Source: Nitrospirota bacterium (lineage in GTDB: Bacteria > Nitrospirota > Thermodesulfovibrionia > Thermodesulfovibrionales > UBA1546). From it: a DNA stretch of 6,778 nucleotides. The position numbers and the translations under genes are program-made. The stretch covers positions 1 to 6,778 of the forward strand of contig SCSY01000131.1 of assembly GCA_004298625.1 (NCBI GenBank), given 5' to 3'. This document shows, piece by piece, positions 1 to 5,801 of this stretch. Under the pieces are notes generated by a model. That model was not told the origin of the DNA. It saw nothing but the letters and a program-made list of their open reading frames with translations, and searched no databases. Positions within the stretch are counted from its first letter, which is position 1, and each line of letters begins with the position of its first letter.

Positions 1-1247
1 GCAGCCTTTGTGCGATTGCCGGCGACCGATGAAAGAGTTGCCTTGATATGCCTGACCTCAATATCCTTAAGTGTGAGGGCAGAGGAGCTTTCTTCCGGGG
101 AATCGGCAGGCAATGTCAGGTTCTGGACCGTCAATGTTTCCCTGCGGCACAGGATCATGGCCCTTTCCAGTATATTTCGCAATTCTCTTATGTTGCCCGG
201 CCACTTATAAGCGCAGAGAACCTCTATGGCTTCCCTGTCAAGCGACTTTATTTGCTTCTTCATATTACCGGCAATCTCCGCTATAAAAAATTCCGCGAGC
301 AAGGGAATATCATCAATGCGCTCCCTTAAGGGAGGGATTGCGATGGGCATAACATTCAGCCTGTAATACAGGTCTTCCCGAAAAGAATTATTACGGACGG
401 CGCTTGCAAGGTTCTTGTTGGTTGCGGCAATAACCCTGATGTCAACCTTTATGTCCCTGGTCCCGCCCAGCCGCCTGAAGGTCTTTGTTTCGATAACCCT
501 AAGGAGTTTTGCCTGAACGCTAAACGGCATTTCGCCGATCTCATCGAGGAACAGGGTGCCTTTATCCGCAATCTCAAGGAGTCCTTTTTTTGCCGACCTT
601 GCATCCGTAAAGGCCCCGGCCTCATAGCCTAAAATCTCGCTTTCGAGCATATTGTCAGGAATAGCGGCGCAGTTTATATCTACAAAGGGATTTTCTCCTC
701 TTATGCTTAATGAATGGATATTCCTCGCAACAAGCTCTTTGCCTGTCCCTGTCTCGCCCTGTATCAGCAAGGTTGTAGAATGGTTTTCAGCCATAAGATT
801 AATTATATGAACGAGTCCCTGCACGGCCCTGCTTCTCCCTATAATGGGATAAGGCCCTCTTTTACACAGCATCAAATCCTGTCTCAATTTTATCTTTTCA
901 ACGCTCCTGTCAATTATCGCTCCCAGCTCCTCCAGATCCACCGGCTTCTGGAAGTAATTTTCCGCTCCGAGGTTTACAGCGGAGATTACATCCTTAACCT
1001 CGCCGCAGGCTGTCATTATATAAACTATCGAGTCAGGGCGGTCGGCTTTAATTTTCCTTAGAAGTTCCAGGCCGTAAATATCAGGCAGCCGGAGGTCCAG
1101 GAGAACTATATCCGGCAGATTCTTCACGGCTATATCGAATCCTTTAGCCCCTGTATCGGCAAAGAGAACCTCATAGTCCTTTTTCTCGAAGAATAATTTC
1201 AGCGCCGTCTGTATTGTGGAATCATCGTCAATTATAAGTATCTGCAT
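1..1247 (-). CDS. Sigma-54-dependent response regulator, NtrC/AtoC family (partial, C-terminus off window)
   Basis: Activator of sigma-54 RNA polymerase, controlled by phosphorylation from a histidine kinase that is not in view. The frame is open from the ATG at 1247 to the left edge (415 codons). An N-terminal receiver domain has the acidic cluster DDD at residues 7-9, phospho-acceptor D51 (in LLDLRLPD), an MTA switch region and K101 (in QKP). The central AAA+ domain has Walker A GETGTGKE (164-171), the sigma-54 contact loop GAFTDA (211-216, D215 in place of the usual G), Walker B GTLFLDE (230-236) and the later FREDLYYRLNV and WPGNIRELRN motifs. The C-terminal Fis-type helix-turn-helix is entered (AGNRTKA) and then cut by the window edge, so the recognition helix is missing. 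An AAAGG at 1254-1258 lies 6 nt before the start. It follows nadE by 15 nt, so co-transcription is likely. Target genes cannot be read from this window. Confidence 0.95.
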   Translation of the reverse strand, partial: MQILIIDDDSTIQTALKLFFEKKDYEVLFADTGAKGFDIAVKNLPDIVLLDLRLPDIYGLELLRKIKADRPDSIVYIMTACGEVKDVISAVNLGAENYFQKPVDLEELGAIIDRSVEKIKLRQDLMLCKRGPYPIIGRSRAVQGLVHIINLMAENHSTTLLIQGETGTGKELVARNIHSLSIRGENPFVDINCAAIPDNMLESEILGYEAGAFTDARSAKKGLLEIADKGTLFLDEIGEMPFSVQAKLLRVIETKTFRRLGGTRDIKVDIRVIAATNKNLASAVRNNSFREDLYYRLNVMPIAIPPLRERIDDIPLLAEFFIAEIAGNMKKQIKSLDREAIEVLCAYKWPGNIRELRNILERAMILCRRETLTVQNLTLPADSPEESSSALTLKDIEVRHIKATLSSVAGNRTKA

Positions 1248-1262
1248 TTAATGCCTTTCACC

Positions 1263-2894
1263 TTAAAAGCTCCTATACCTGTTGGTTATAGGAAATCTCC
1301 GGTCTTTGCCGAAGGCCCTCGGAGTTATCTTGATGCCCGGAGGAGACTGCCTTCTTTTGTATTCGCTGTAGTCAACCATTTGTATAATTTTTTGTATAAC
1401 CTCCCGCGTGCATTCAACTTCACACCCTAAAGACAATATCTCTTCAAAAGTCCTGTCGTCTTCCACATAAGCCTTCAGTATAGGATCAAGCACGGGATAA
1501 GGAGGCAGCGTATCCGTGTCTTTCTGTCCGGGTTTAAGCTCCGCAGAAGGCTCCTTGCACAGCACCCTCTCCGGTATTATAACCCTCCCCTCCTTTGAAT
1601 TCCGCCAGTTGCAGAGTTTATAGACAAGTGTCTTGGGGACGTCCTTGATAACGGCAAAACCGCCTGCCATGTCTCCATATAGAGTAGCATAACCAACGCT
1701 CATTTCAGACTTGTTTCCGGTAGTCAGCACAAGCCGGCCGAATTTATTCGAGAACGCCATAAGTATATTTCCCCTGATGCGGGCCTGAAGATTCTCCTCG
1801 GTTACATCAGGGTCTTTGCCAAAAAATTCAGCCTTCAATGCCTGCTGATAACTTTCAAGTATCGCGGCGATTGGAACCTCTGATATTTTGATCCCGAGAT
1901 TTTTCGACAGTTCATGAGCGTCTTCCAGGCTTTCACGCGAAGTGTATTGAGATGGCATAAATACTCCCGAGACATTCTCCTTTCCCAGGGCGTCTACTGC
2001 AATTGCAGCTACAAGCGATGAGTCTATGCCTCCGCTTAAGCCGATAACGACATGTTTAAATCCGTTTTTAAAAACATAGTCCCTCGTGCCTAATACAAGG
2101 GCCTTGTAGACCTCTTCTTCGGGAGAGGCTATGGGGGGCGAAAAATATCTTTCGGATTCCCCCTCCGGAACGATATCTGCGACAATCAACTCTTCCTCAA
2201 ATTGCCTGCCTCTTACAACAACCGCGCCTTTCCTGTCTATAACAAAACTCCCGCCGTCAAACACAAGCTCGTCCTGTCCGCCGACAGTATTGAGATAAGC
2301 GATAACCACGTTATTTTCGGACGCCCGTTGCGACAACATCTCCGCCCTGAAATGGATCTTGCCCATATGATACGGGGATGCGTTGATATTCAGGATGATC
2401 CCGGCTCCGGCAGCGGCCTGTGCCTTCGCAGGACCTTCCTTATACCATATGTCTTCGCATATATTCACTCCGAATGTTAAACCCTCAATCGTATAAACCG
2501 GAGCTTCCTTTCCCGCCTTGAAGTAGCGGTATTCGTCAAATACGCCATAATTAGGAAGGAACATCTTATGATAGACCCCCAGGAGTTTGCGGTTATGAAA
2601 AATTGCAGCAGCATTGTAAATTCCTTCATTCAGATCAACAAAACCGGTTACAACTGCCACGTCTGCGGTCTCTTCCTGAATCCTGCCGAGGGCCTCGAGG
2701 TTGTCTTTTATGAATTGAGGCTTCAGCAGGAGGTCCTCAGGGGGATAACCGGTTACAGCCAATTCAGGGAATAAAACTATCTTAGCGGCTTTTTCTCTTG
2801 CCTTCTTAATGTAATCGCATATCTTTAATGTATTGCCCTCGATGTCTCCGACGGTCGGGTTAATCTGAGCAAGGGCGATCCTTACAGTTTTCAT
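1263..2894 (-). CDS. nadE: Glutamine-dependent NAD+ synthetase
   Basis: Cytoplasmic last step of NAD biosynthesis: ATP-dependent amidation of nicotinic acid adenine dinucleotide, with ammonia taken from glutamine. At 543 aa it is the long two-domain form. The N-terminal nitrilase-type glutaminase domain (about 1-260) carries the triad E44 (FPELAVTGYPPE), K110 (YHKMFLPNYGVFDE) and C146 (NICEDIW). The C-terminal synthetase domain (about 260-543) has the ATP-pyrophosphatase P-loop SGGIDSS (287-293), the TTGNKSE motif (391-397) and YGDMAGGFAVIKDVPK after it. All catalytic residues are present and the length is normal, so the enzyme should be intact. The ATG at 2894 gives the family-typical start MKTVRIALAQINPTVGD but has no Shine-Dalgarno before it. 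A promoter-like pair ends only 5 nt upstream, suggesting a leaderless mRNA. It is divergent from the TauE-like gene and runs into the response regulator. Confidence 0.97.
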   Translation of the reverse strand: MKTVRIALAQINPTVGDIEGNTLKICDYIKKAREKAAKIVLFPELAVTGYPPEDLLLKPQFIKDNLEALGRIQEETADVAVVTGFVDLNEGIYNAAAIFHNRKLLGVYHKMFLPNYGVFDEYRYFKAGKEAPVYTIEGLTFGVNICEDIWYKEGPAKAQAAAGAGIILNINASPYHMGKIHFRAEMLSQRASENNVVIAYLNTVGGQDELVFDGGSFVIDRKGAVVVRGRQFEEELIVADIVPEGESERYFSPPIASPEEEVYKALVLGTRDYVFKNGFKHVVIGLSGGIDSSLVAAIAVDALGKENVSGVFMPSQYTSRESLEDAHELSKNLGIKISEVPIAAILESYQQALKAEFFGKDPDVTEENLQARIRGNILMAFSNKFGRLVLTTGNKSEMSVGYATLYGDMAGGFAVIKDVPKTLVYKLCNWRNSKEGRVIIPERVLCKEPSAELKPGQKDTDTLPPYPVLDPILKAYVEDDRTFEEILSLGCEVECTREVIQKIIQMVDYSEYKRRQSPPGIKITPRAFGKDRRFPITNRYRSF

Positions 2895-2899
2895 AGTTA

Positions 2900-2929
2900 A
2901 TGATAATTTGAAGGGCTACAATTTGTAAA
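2900..2929 (-). promoter_or_regulatory. nadE: Candidate nadE promoter (leaderless type)
   Basis: Read on the minus strand, TTTACA (2929-2924, 5 of 6 to the sigma-70 -35 consensus) and TATCAT (2905-2900, 5 of 6 to the -10) are separated by 18 nt. The -10 hexamer ends 5 nt before the nadE ATG, so transcription would begin at or within one or two bases of the start codon. That fits the missing Shine-Dalgarno. It would drive nadE and the following response regulator. It is predicted by consensus only. Confidence 0.5.
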
Positions 2930-2939
2930 GCCGTTGTAA

Positions 2940-2945
2940 TATAAT
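2940..2945 (+). promoter_or_regulatory. Candidate -10 element for the TauE/SafE-like gene
   Basis: An exact TATAAT lies 5 nt before the ATG at 2951, mirroring the spacing seen on the nadE side. No good -35 is found at 16-18 nt; the hexamer 17 nt upstream, TACAAT, matches only 2 of 6. Transcription would begin around 2951-2952, giving a leaderless mRNA from the ATG at 2951 or a short leader if translation begins at the in-frame ATG at 2966. The region is AT-rich, so chance occurrence is possible. Confidence 0.4.
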
Positions 2946-2950
2946 AGCAC

Positions 2951-3925
2951 ATGGATTTTCTATACATGCTGTTTCCTGTATCAGGGGTAAAAACATACAT
3001 ATTCGTTCCGCCTCTGGTTGCCCTATTCGTATCTTTTTTCACATCAATGGGCGGCGTATCAGGCGCATTCCTTCTTCTGCCGTTTCAGATGAGCGCGCTT
3101 AAATATATAAGCCCTTCAGTCAGCGCCACCAATTTCGTATTTAACATAGTCGCTATCCCGAGCGGTGTTTACCGTTATATTAAAGAAGGAAGGATGGCAT
3201 GGCCCCTGACATGGGTCGTGATATTAGGCACGCTTCCAGGGGTATTCATAGGCTACTTTTTGAGGATTAATTACCTGCCTGATCCAAGGGCCTTCAAGCT
3301 CTTTGTGGGTATTGTGCTTCTTTATATCGGGTTCAGGCTCTTATATGAGATGACATCAAAGATTGACGCCGGTATGATAAAGATTAAGGCGCTGGAGGAC
3401 AAGTTCAGGCATAGGGCGTCTGAGATGATGAAAAAAGAGAGCTCACGCCTTGCGGCAGGGCTTCCGAAAGACGCCGTAGTAAAAACAATCTCGGTCGGCA
3501 TTAAGAGGATTGAATACGAATTCTGGGGAGAGAGATTTTCCTTCAGCACTATGGGGATGTTCGCGCTGTCTCTTGTCGTGGGAATAATCGGCGGGACTTA
3601 CGGTATCGGCGGAGGGGCTATCATCGCGCCTTTCTGCGTTGCCGTCTTTCAGCTTCCGGTATATACCGTGGCAGGAGCCGCTTTAATGGGCACCTTTCTC
3701 ACTTCGATAGCCGGCGTGACATTCTACAGTATTATGCCGAACAGCAGCGGCCTTTCAACCTCCCCTGACTGGCTTCTGGGTTTTCTATTCGGTGCAGGAG
3801 GTTTTGTCGGGGTTTATCTCGGAGCGCGCTTTCAGAAATTTATGCCGCAGAGGTTCATCAAATTAATGCTCGGAATCATCATAGTATCTCTCGCACTAGG
3901 ATATATTTCACAGTTCTTTATGTAA
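2951..3925 (+). CDS. TauE/SafE-family membrane transporter (putative sulfite/sulfonate exporter)
   Basis: Inner-membrane permease of the TauE/SafE (DUF81) family, whose known members move sulfite, sulfoacetate or other small anions; the substrate here cannot be read from sequence. The 324-aa protein has the family's two repeated halves. Each has a glycine-rich motif followed by a hydrophobic APF/LPF-type turn: SMGGVSGAFLLLPF (32-45) and GTYGIGGGAIIAPF (214-227). About eight hydrophobic segments fit roughly 17-45, 58-72, 84-105, 115-133, 200-222, 235-260, 273-292 and 303-322. The halves are joined by a charged, Lys/Arg/Glu-rich stretch at about 134-198, absent from compact members of about 250 aa. 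The ATG at 2951 has no Shine-Dalgarno; the ATG at 2966 (residue 6) is an alternative start without a better one. It is divergent from nadE and followed by tupA about 100 nt later, probably as a separate unit. Confidence 0.85.
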   Translation: MDFLYMLFPVSGVKTYIFVPPLVALFVSFFTSMGGVSGAFLLLPFQMSALKYISPSVSATNFVFNIVAIPSGVYRYIKEGRMAWPLTWVVILGTLPGVFIGYFLRINYLPDPRAFKLFVGIVLLYIGFRLLYEMTSKIDAGMIKIKALEDKFRHRASEMMKKESSRLAAGLPKDAVVKTISVGIKRIEYEFWGERFSFSTMGMFALSLVVGIIGGTYGIGGGAIIAPFCVAVFQLPVYTVAGAALMGTFLTSIAGVTFYSIMPNSSGLSTSPDWLLGFLFGAGGFVGVYLGARFQKFMPQRFIKLMLGIIIVSLALGYISQFFM

Positions 3926-3954
3926 TTTTATGGTTATTTCTCAAAGTAAATTAG

Positions 3955-3960
3955 TAAAAT
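3955..3960 (+). promoter_or_regulatory. tupA: Weak candidate -10 for tupA
   Basis: TAAAAT matches 5 of 6 positions of the -10 consensus in the AT-rich stretch after the TauE-like gene. The best upstream hexamer (TGGTTA, 3931-3936, 18-nt spacing) matches the -35 in only 3 of 6. If it is used, transcription would begin near 3967 and the hairpin at 3973-4001 would sit at the 5' end of the tupA leader. This is a weak call. Confidence 0.25.
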
Positions 3961-3972
3961 AAAAGCTTCTTA

Positions 3973-4001
3973 AGCTCCCCTCCTATTTTAGGAGGGGAGC
4001 T
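3973..4001 (+). terminator. Perfect 12-bp hairpin between the TauE-like gene and tupA
   Basis: The arm AGCTCCCCTCCT (3973-3984) is the exact reverse complement of AGGAGGGGAGCT (3990-4001), with the 5-nt loop ATTTT; one more A-T pair can form, leaving TTT. The stem is GC-rich enough to end transcription of the upstream gene, but only ATTTAT follows it, not a proper run of T, and the reverse orientation has no T run either. It could instead be a leader hairpin of tupA or a copy of a dispersed palindromic repeat. The 3' arm contains an SD-like AGGAGG that is not placed for any start codon. Confidence 0.45.
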
Positions 4002-4011
4002 ATTTATGCAC

Positions 4012-4017
4012 AAGGAG
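4012..4017 (+). promoter_or_regulatory. tupA: Ribosome binding site of tupA
   Basis: AAGGAG lies 8 nt before the ATG at 4026 and fixes that start. It is one of two strong Shine-Dalgarno sites in the window, in contrast to nadE, the TauE-like gene and tupB, which have none. Confidence 0.8.
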
Positions 4018-4025
4018 AAAAAATA

Positions 4026-4838
4026 ATGCTCAGAACTATTGTATTAGTATTGCTCATGTTTCAATTTACAATATCACAATCAGATGCCGACACGCACATC
4101 CGCTGCGCTTCTACTACCAGCACGCAGAATTCGGGTCTGTTCGATTATATTCTTCCGATATTCGAGAAAAAAACAGGGATAAAAGTGGATGTCGTCGCTG
4201 TTGGAACAGGCGCGGCCTTGGAGATAGGCAAAAGAGGAGATGCCGACATAGTATTTGTTCATGCTAAAGAACTTGAACTAAAGGCTGTTGAAGAAGGTTA
4301 TTTTATTGGAAGACATGATGTGATGTATAATGATTTTGTGATCATAGGCCCTGCCGAAGATTCGATAAAAATAAAAGGCATGAAAACAGCATCCGAGGCA
4401 TTCAGAAAAATCGCGGTAAGCGCCCACCCTTTTGTCTCGCGGGGAGACAAATCAGGAACCCATACAAAAGAATTAGCAATCTGGAAAAAAACAGCCATAG
4501 AACCGAAGGAACAGAAATGGTATCTCGAAGTCGGGCAAGGAATGGAAAAGACACAAAGGATTGCGAATGAAAAGCGCGCTTACACACTAACAGACAGGGG
4601 GACATGGCTCGCCACAAAAGATAAAGATAATCTCGATATGATGATTGTGCTTGAAGGCGACCCTGCATTGTTCAATCAATATGGCGTGATGGTTGTGAAT
4701 CCGGATAAGCACAAGCATGTAAAATACAAAGAGGCAATGGAATTTATAAACTGGCTTATTTCAAAAGAAGGGCAAGAGATAATCGCATCTTTTAGGGATA
4801 AAAATGGAAATCAGTTGTTTATACCGAATGCGAAATGA
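4026..4838 (+). CDS. tupA: Tungstate ABC transporter, periplasmic substrate-binding protein
   Basis: Captures tungstate in the periplasm and hands it to TupB/TupC for import; tungsten is used in the pterin cofactor of enzymes such as formate dehydrogenase. The 270-aa length is typical. A signal peptide (Arg3, then a hydrophobic core at 5-16) probably ends near SDA at 19-21. The mature protein opens with the anion-binding motif region ASTTSTQNSGLFDY (28-41), where the usual TupA TTTS reads STTS. It continues with KKTGIKVDVVAVGTGAALE (48-66), GDADIVFVHA (71-80), DVMYNDFVIIGP (98-109), VSRGDKSGTH (137-146) and TLTDRGTW (187-194). The order and spacing match TupA, not ModA or WtpA. Cys27 follows HIR, not a lipobox, so a soluble rather than lipid-anchored form is likely. 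The permease and ATPase genes are about 1 kb downstream, beyond an opposite-strand channel gene. Confidence 0.92.
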   Translation: MLRTIVLVLLMFQFTISQSDADTHIRCASTTSTQNSGLFDYILPIFEKKTGIKVDVVAVGTGAALEIGKRGDADIVFVHAKELELKAVEEGYFIGRHDVMYNDFVIIGPAEDSIKIKGMKTASEAFRKIAVSAHPFVSRGDKSGTHTKELAIWKKTAIEPKEQKWYLEVGQGMEKTQRIANEKRAYTLTDRGTWLATKDKDNLDMMIVLEGDPALFNQYGVMVVNPDKHKHVKYKEAMEFINWLISKEGQEIIASFRDKNGNQLFIPNAK

Positions 4839-4842
4839 TATT

Positions 4843-5688
4843 TTAATCCGTGCTTTTCCCTGCTGTTCTGCGGTAAATTGTATAGTAGACAAGGGCTACA
4901 AGAACGCTGCCTCCGATTATATTTCCGAGTGTCACAGGTATTAGGTTATATATAAAACCCGGCCAGTCAAGATGCGACATATCCAATGATGCCGGTGAAC
5001 CTTTAACCATTTCCCATCTGTTCAGTAAAATCCCAAGCGGAATAAAATACATGTTGGCGACGCTGTGTTCAAACCCGGCGGCTACAAAGGCGGAAATCGG
5101 AAATATAATCGCGGCAATCTTATCAACAACGCTCCTGCCGGCGAGCGTAAGCCATACTGCAAGACAGACAAGCAGGTTGCAGAGTATTCCCCTGAAAAAT
5201 GCCTCTCCAAAGGAAAGGGATGTTTTATATGCGGCAATGTTGACGGCAGCCTCTCCTATGGAGCCGCCCGCCATTTTCCAGGAGCCTGAAAACACAACAA
5301 ACAATACTATGCCGATCGAGCCGATAAGGTTTGCAACGAATACGATCAGCCAATTTTTTAGGAGTTCAGATGTGGAAATCCTCTTATTGACCCATGCCAT
5401 TACCAATAAATTATTGCCTGTGAACAGTTCGGCTCCTGCAACCACGACAAGAACAAGCCCAAGGGAAAAGGTAAGTCCCCCAAGTAAGCGCGTCATGGCA
5501 AAGCCAAGATTTTTGTCGCTTGCAACGATAGTGAAATACATTGCGCCGAGGCTTATAAAAGCCCCCGCAAGCACGCCCAGCATCACAACCGACAATAGCG
5601 GCAGCCTTGCCTTTACAACTCCGACATTTTCAACTTTTTCAGCAATCTCCTTAGGCGAATATGCGTCAAACCCAAATAGCTCTGCCAT
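4843..5688 (-). CDS. focA: Formate/nitrite transporter (FNT) family channel, FocA-like
   Basis: Pentameric inner-membrane channel of the FNT family; members pass formate, nitrite or hydrosulfide. The 281-aa protein has six hydrophobic segments (about 28-52, 67-90, 110-135, 161-183, 189-205 and 247-271). Residues of the E. coli FocA pore line up almost number for number: T90 in GAELFTGN (FocA T91), K155 (K156), N171 in FRGILCNLLV (N172) and H208 in GFEHSVANMYFIP (H209). The ATG at 5688 has a strong AGGAGG 7 nt upstream (5696-5701). The gene lies antiparallel between tupA and tupB, its stop only 4 nt from that of tupA. Tungstate transport around it favours formate, since formate dehydrogenases use tungsten or molybdenum, but sequence alone does not exclude nitrite (NirC) or hydrosulfide. 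The family assignment is firm; the substrate and the symbol are inferred. Confidence 0.9.
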   Translation of the reverse strand: MAELFGFDAYSPKEIAEKVENVGVVKARLPLLSVVMLGVLAGAFISLGAMYFTIVASDKNLGFAMTRLLGGLTFSLGLVLVVVAGAELFTGNNLLVMAWVNKRISTSELLKNWLIVFVANLIGSIGIVLFVVFSGSWKMAGGSIGEAAVNIAAYKTSLSFGEAFFRGILCNLLVCLAVWLTLAGRSVVDKIAAIIFPISAFVAAGFEHSVANMYFIPLGILLNRWEMVKGSPASLDMSHLDWPGFIYNLIPVTLGNIIGGSVLVALVYYTIYRRTAGKSTD

Positions 5689-5695
5689 AAAAAAG

Positions 5696-5701
5696 CCTCC
5701 T
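5696..5701 (-). promoter_or_regulatory. focA: Ribosome binding site of the FNT channel gene
   Basis: Minus-strand AGGAGG sits 7 nt before the ATG at 5688. It is a full match to the anti-16S sequence and supports that start. Confidence 0.85.
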
Positions 5702-5715
5702 GTCCTTATAAGAAG

Positions 5716-5744
5716 TTTTTAGCAGAATTCATATCTTTTTGCAA
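5716..5744 (-). promoter_or_regulatory. focA: Candidate promoter of the FNT channel gene
   Basis: On the minus strand, TTGCAA (5744-5739, 4 of 6 to -35) is followed after 17 nt by TAAAAA (5721-5716, 4 of 6 to -10), and a TGC directly before it forms an extended -10. Transcription would begin near 5709, leaving a leader of about 20 nt that holds the AGGAGG. The individual hexamers are only fair, but the spacing and leader length are sensible. Confidence 0.4.
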
Positions 5745-5781
5745 ACGCCTCAACAGTCTTTTTTTAGGAAACTTAATTTTG

Positions 5782-5790
5782 TGTTATTAT
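5782..5790 (+). promoter_or_regulatory. tupB: Candidate extended -10 for tupBC
   Basis: TGTTATTAT forms an extended -10 (TG, one base, then TATTAT, 5 of 6) ending 11 nt before the tupB ATG. No -35 is recognisable, which extended -10 promoters tolerate. The transcript would have a leader of about 5 nt, consistent with the missing Shine-Dalgarno. Such a promoter is expected because the antiparallel channel gene cuts tupBC off from a tupA transcript. Confidence 0.35.
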
Positions 5791-5801
5791 GAGACCCTGA
5801 T

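Larger units (their letters stand above)
5689..5801. other. Divergent intergenic region between the FNT channel gene and tupBC
   Basis: This 113-bp AT-rich gap is the longest in the window and must hold the start signals of two diverging units. Besides the promoter candidates listed separately, it contains the palindrome TTGCAA (5739-5744), T-rich runs and a three-codon mini-frame ATG AGA CCC TGA (5789-5800) that ends 1 nt before the tupB ATG. I see no ModE- or TunR-like palindrome, sigma-54 -24/-12 pair or molybdenum/tungsten-cofactor riboswitch fold in it. Confidence 0.5.

Noticed and set aside
714..1061. Plus-strand open frame of 115 codons opposite the response regulator, and the shorter ones at 10-210 and 48-329
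   Set aside because: They lie within the continuous, motif-rich minus-strand regulator frame and show no protein family features.
3926..4025. Possible molybdenum/tungsten cofactor riboswitch or ModE-type operator before tupA
   Set aside because: The gap is only 100 nt and holds one simple hairpin, not the multi-stem fold of the cofactor riboswitch; no ModE-like long palindrome is visible.
4095..4107. Lipoprotein anchor at Cys27 of TupA
   Set aside because: The residues before the cysteine (HIR) do not form a lipobox and the cysteine lies several residues past the hydrophobic core; a normal signal peptidase I site near residue 21 fits better.
5051..5722. Long plus-strand open frame (223 codons) opposite the FNT channel gene
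   Set aside because: It is the reverse-strand shadow of a gene with full family motifs. Its product is a low-complexity Ser/Thr/Pro/Ala mix without recognisable domains or a ribosome site.
5739..5744. TTGC-like core as part of a sigma-54 promoter in the divergent gap
   Set aside because: No GG is present at the required 10-nt distance upstream of the GC on either strand, so the -24 element is missing.
5789..5800. Three-codon mini-frame ending 1 nt before the tupB ATG, a possible leader cistron
   Set aside because: It has no ribosome site at a usable distance and is short enough to arise by chance; it also overlaps the promoter candidate.
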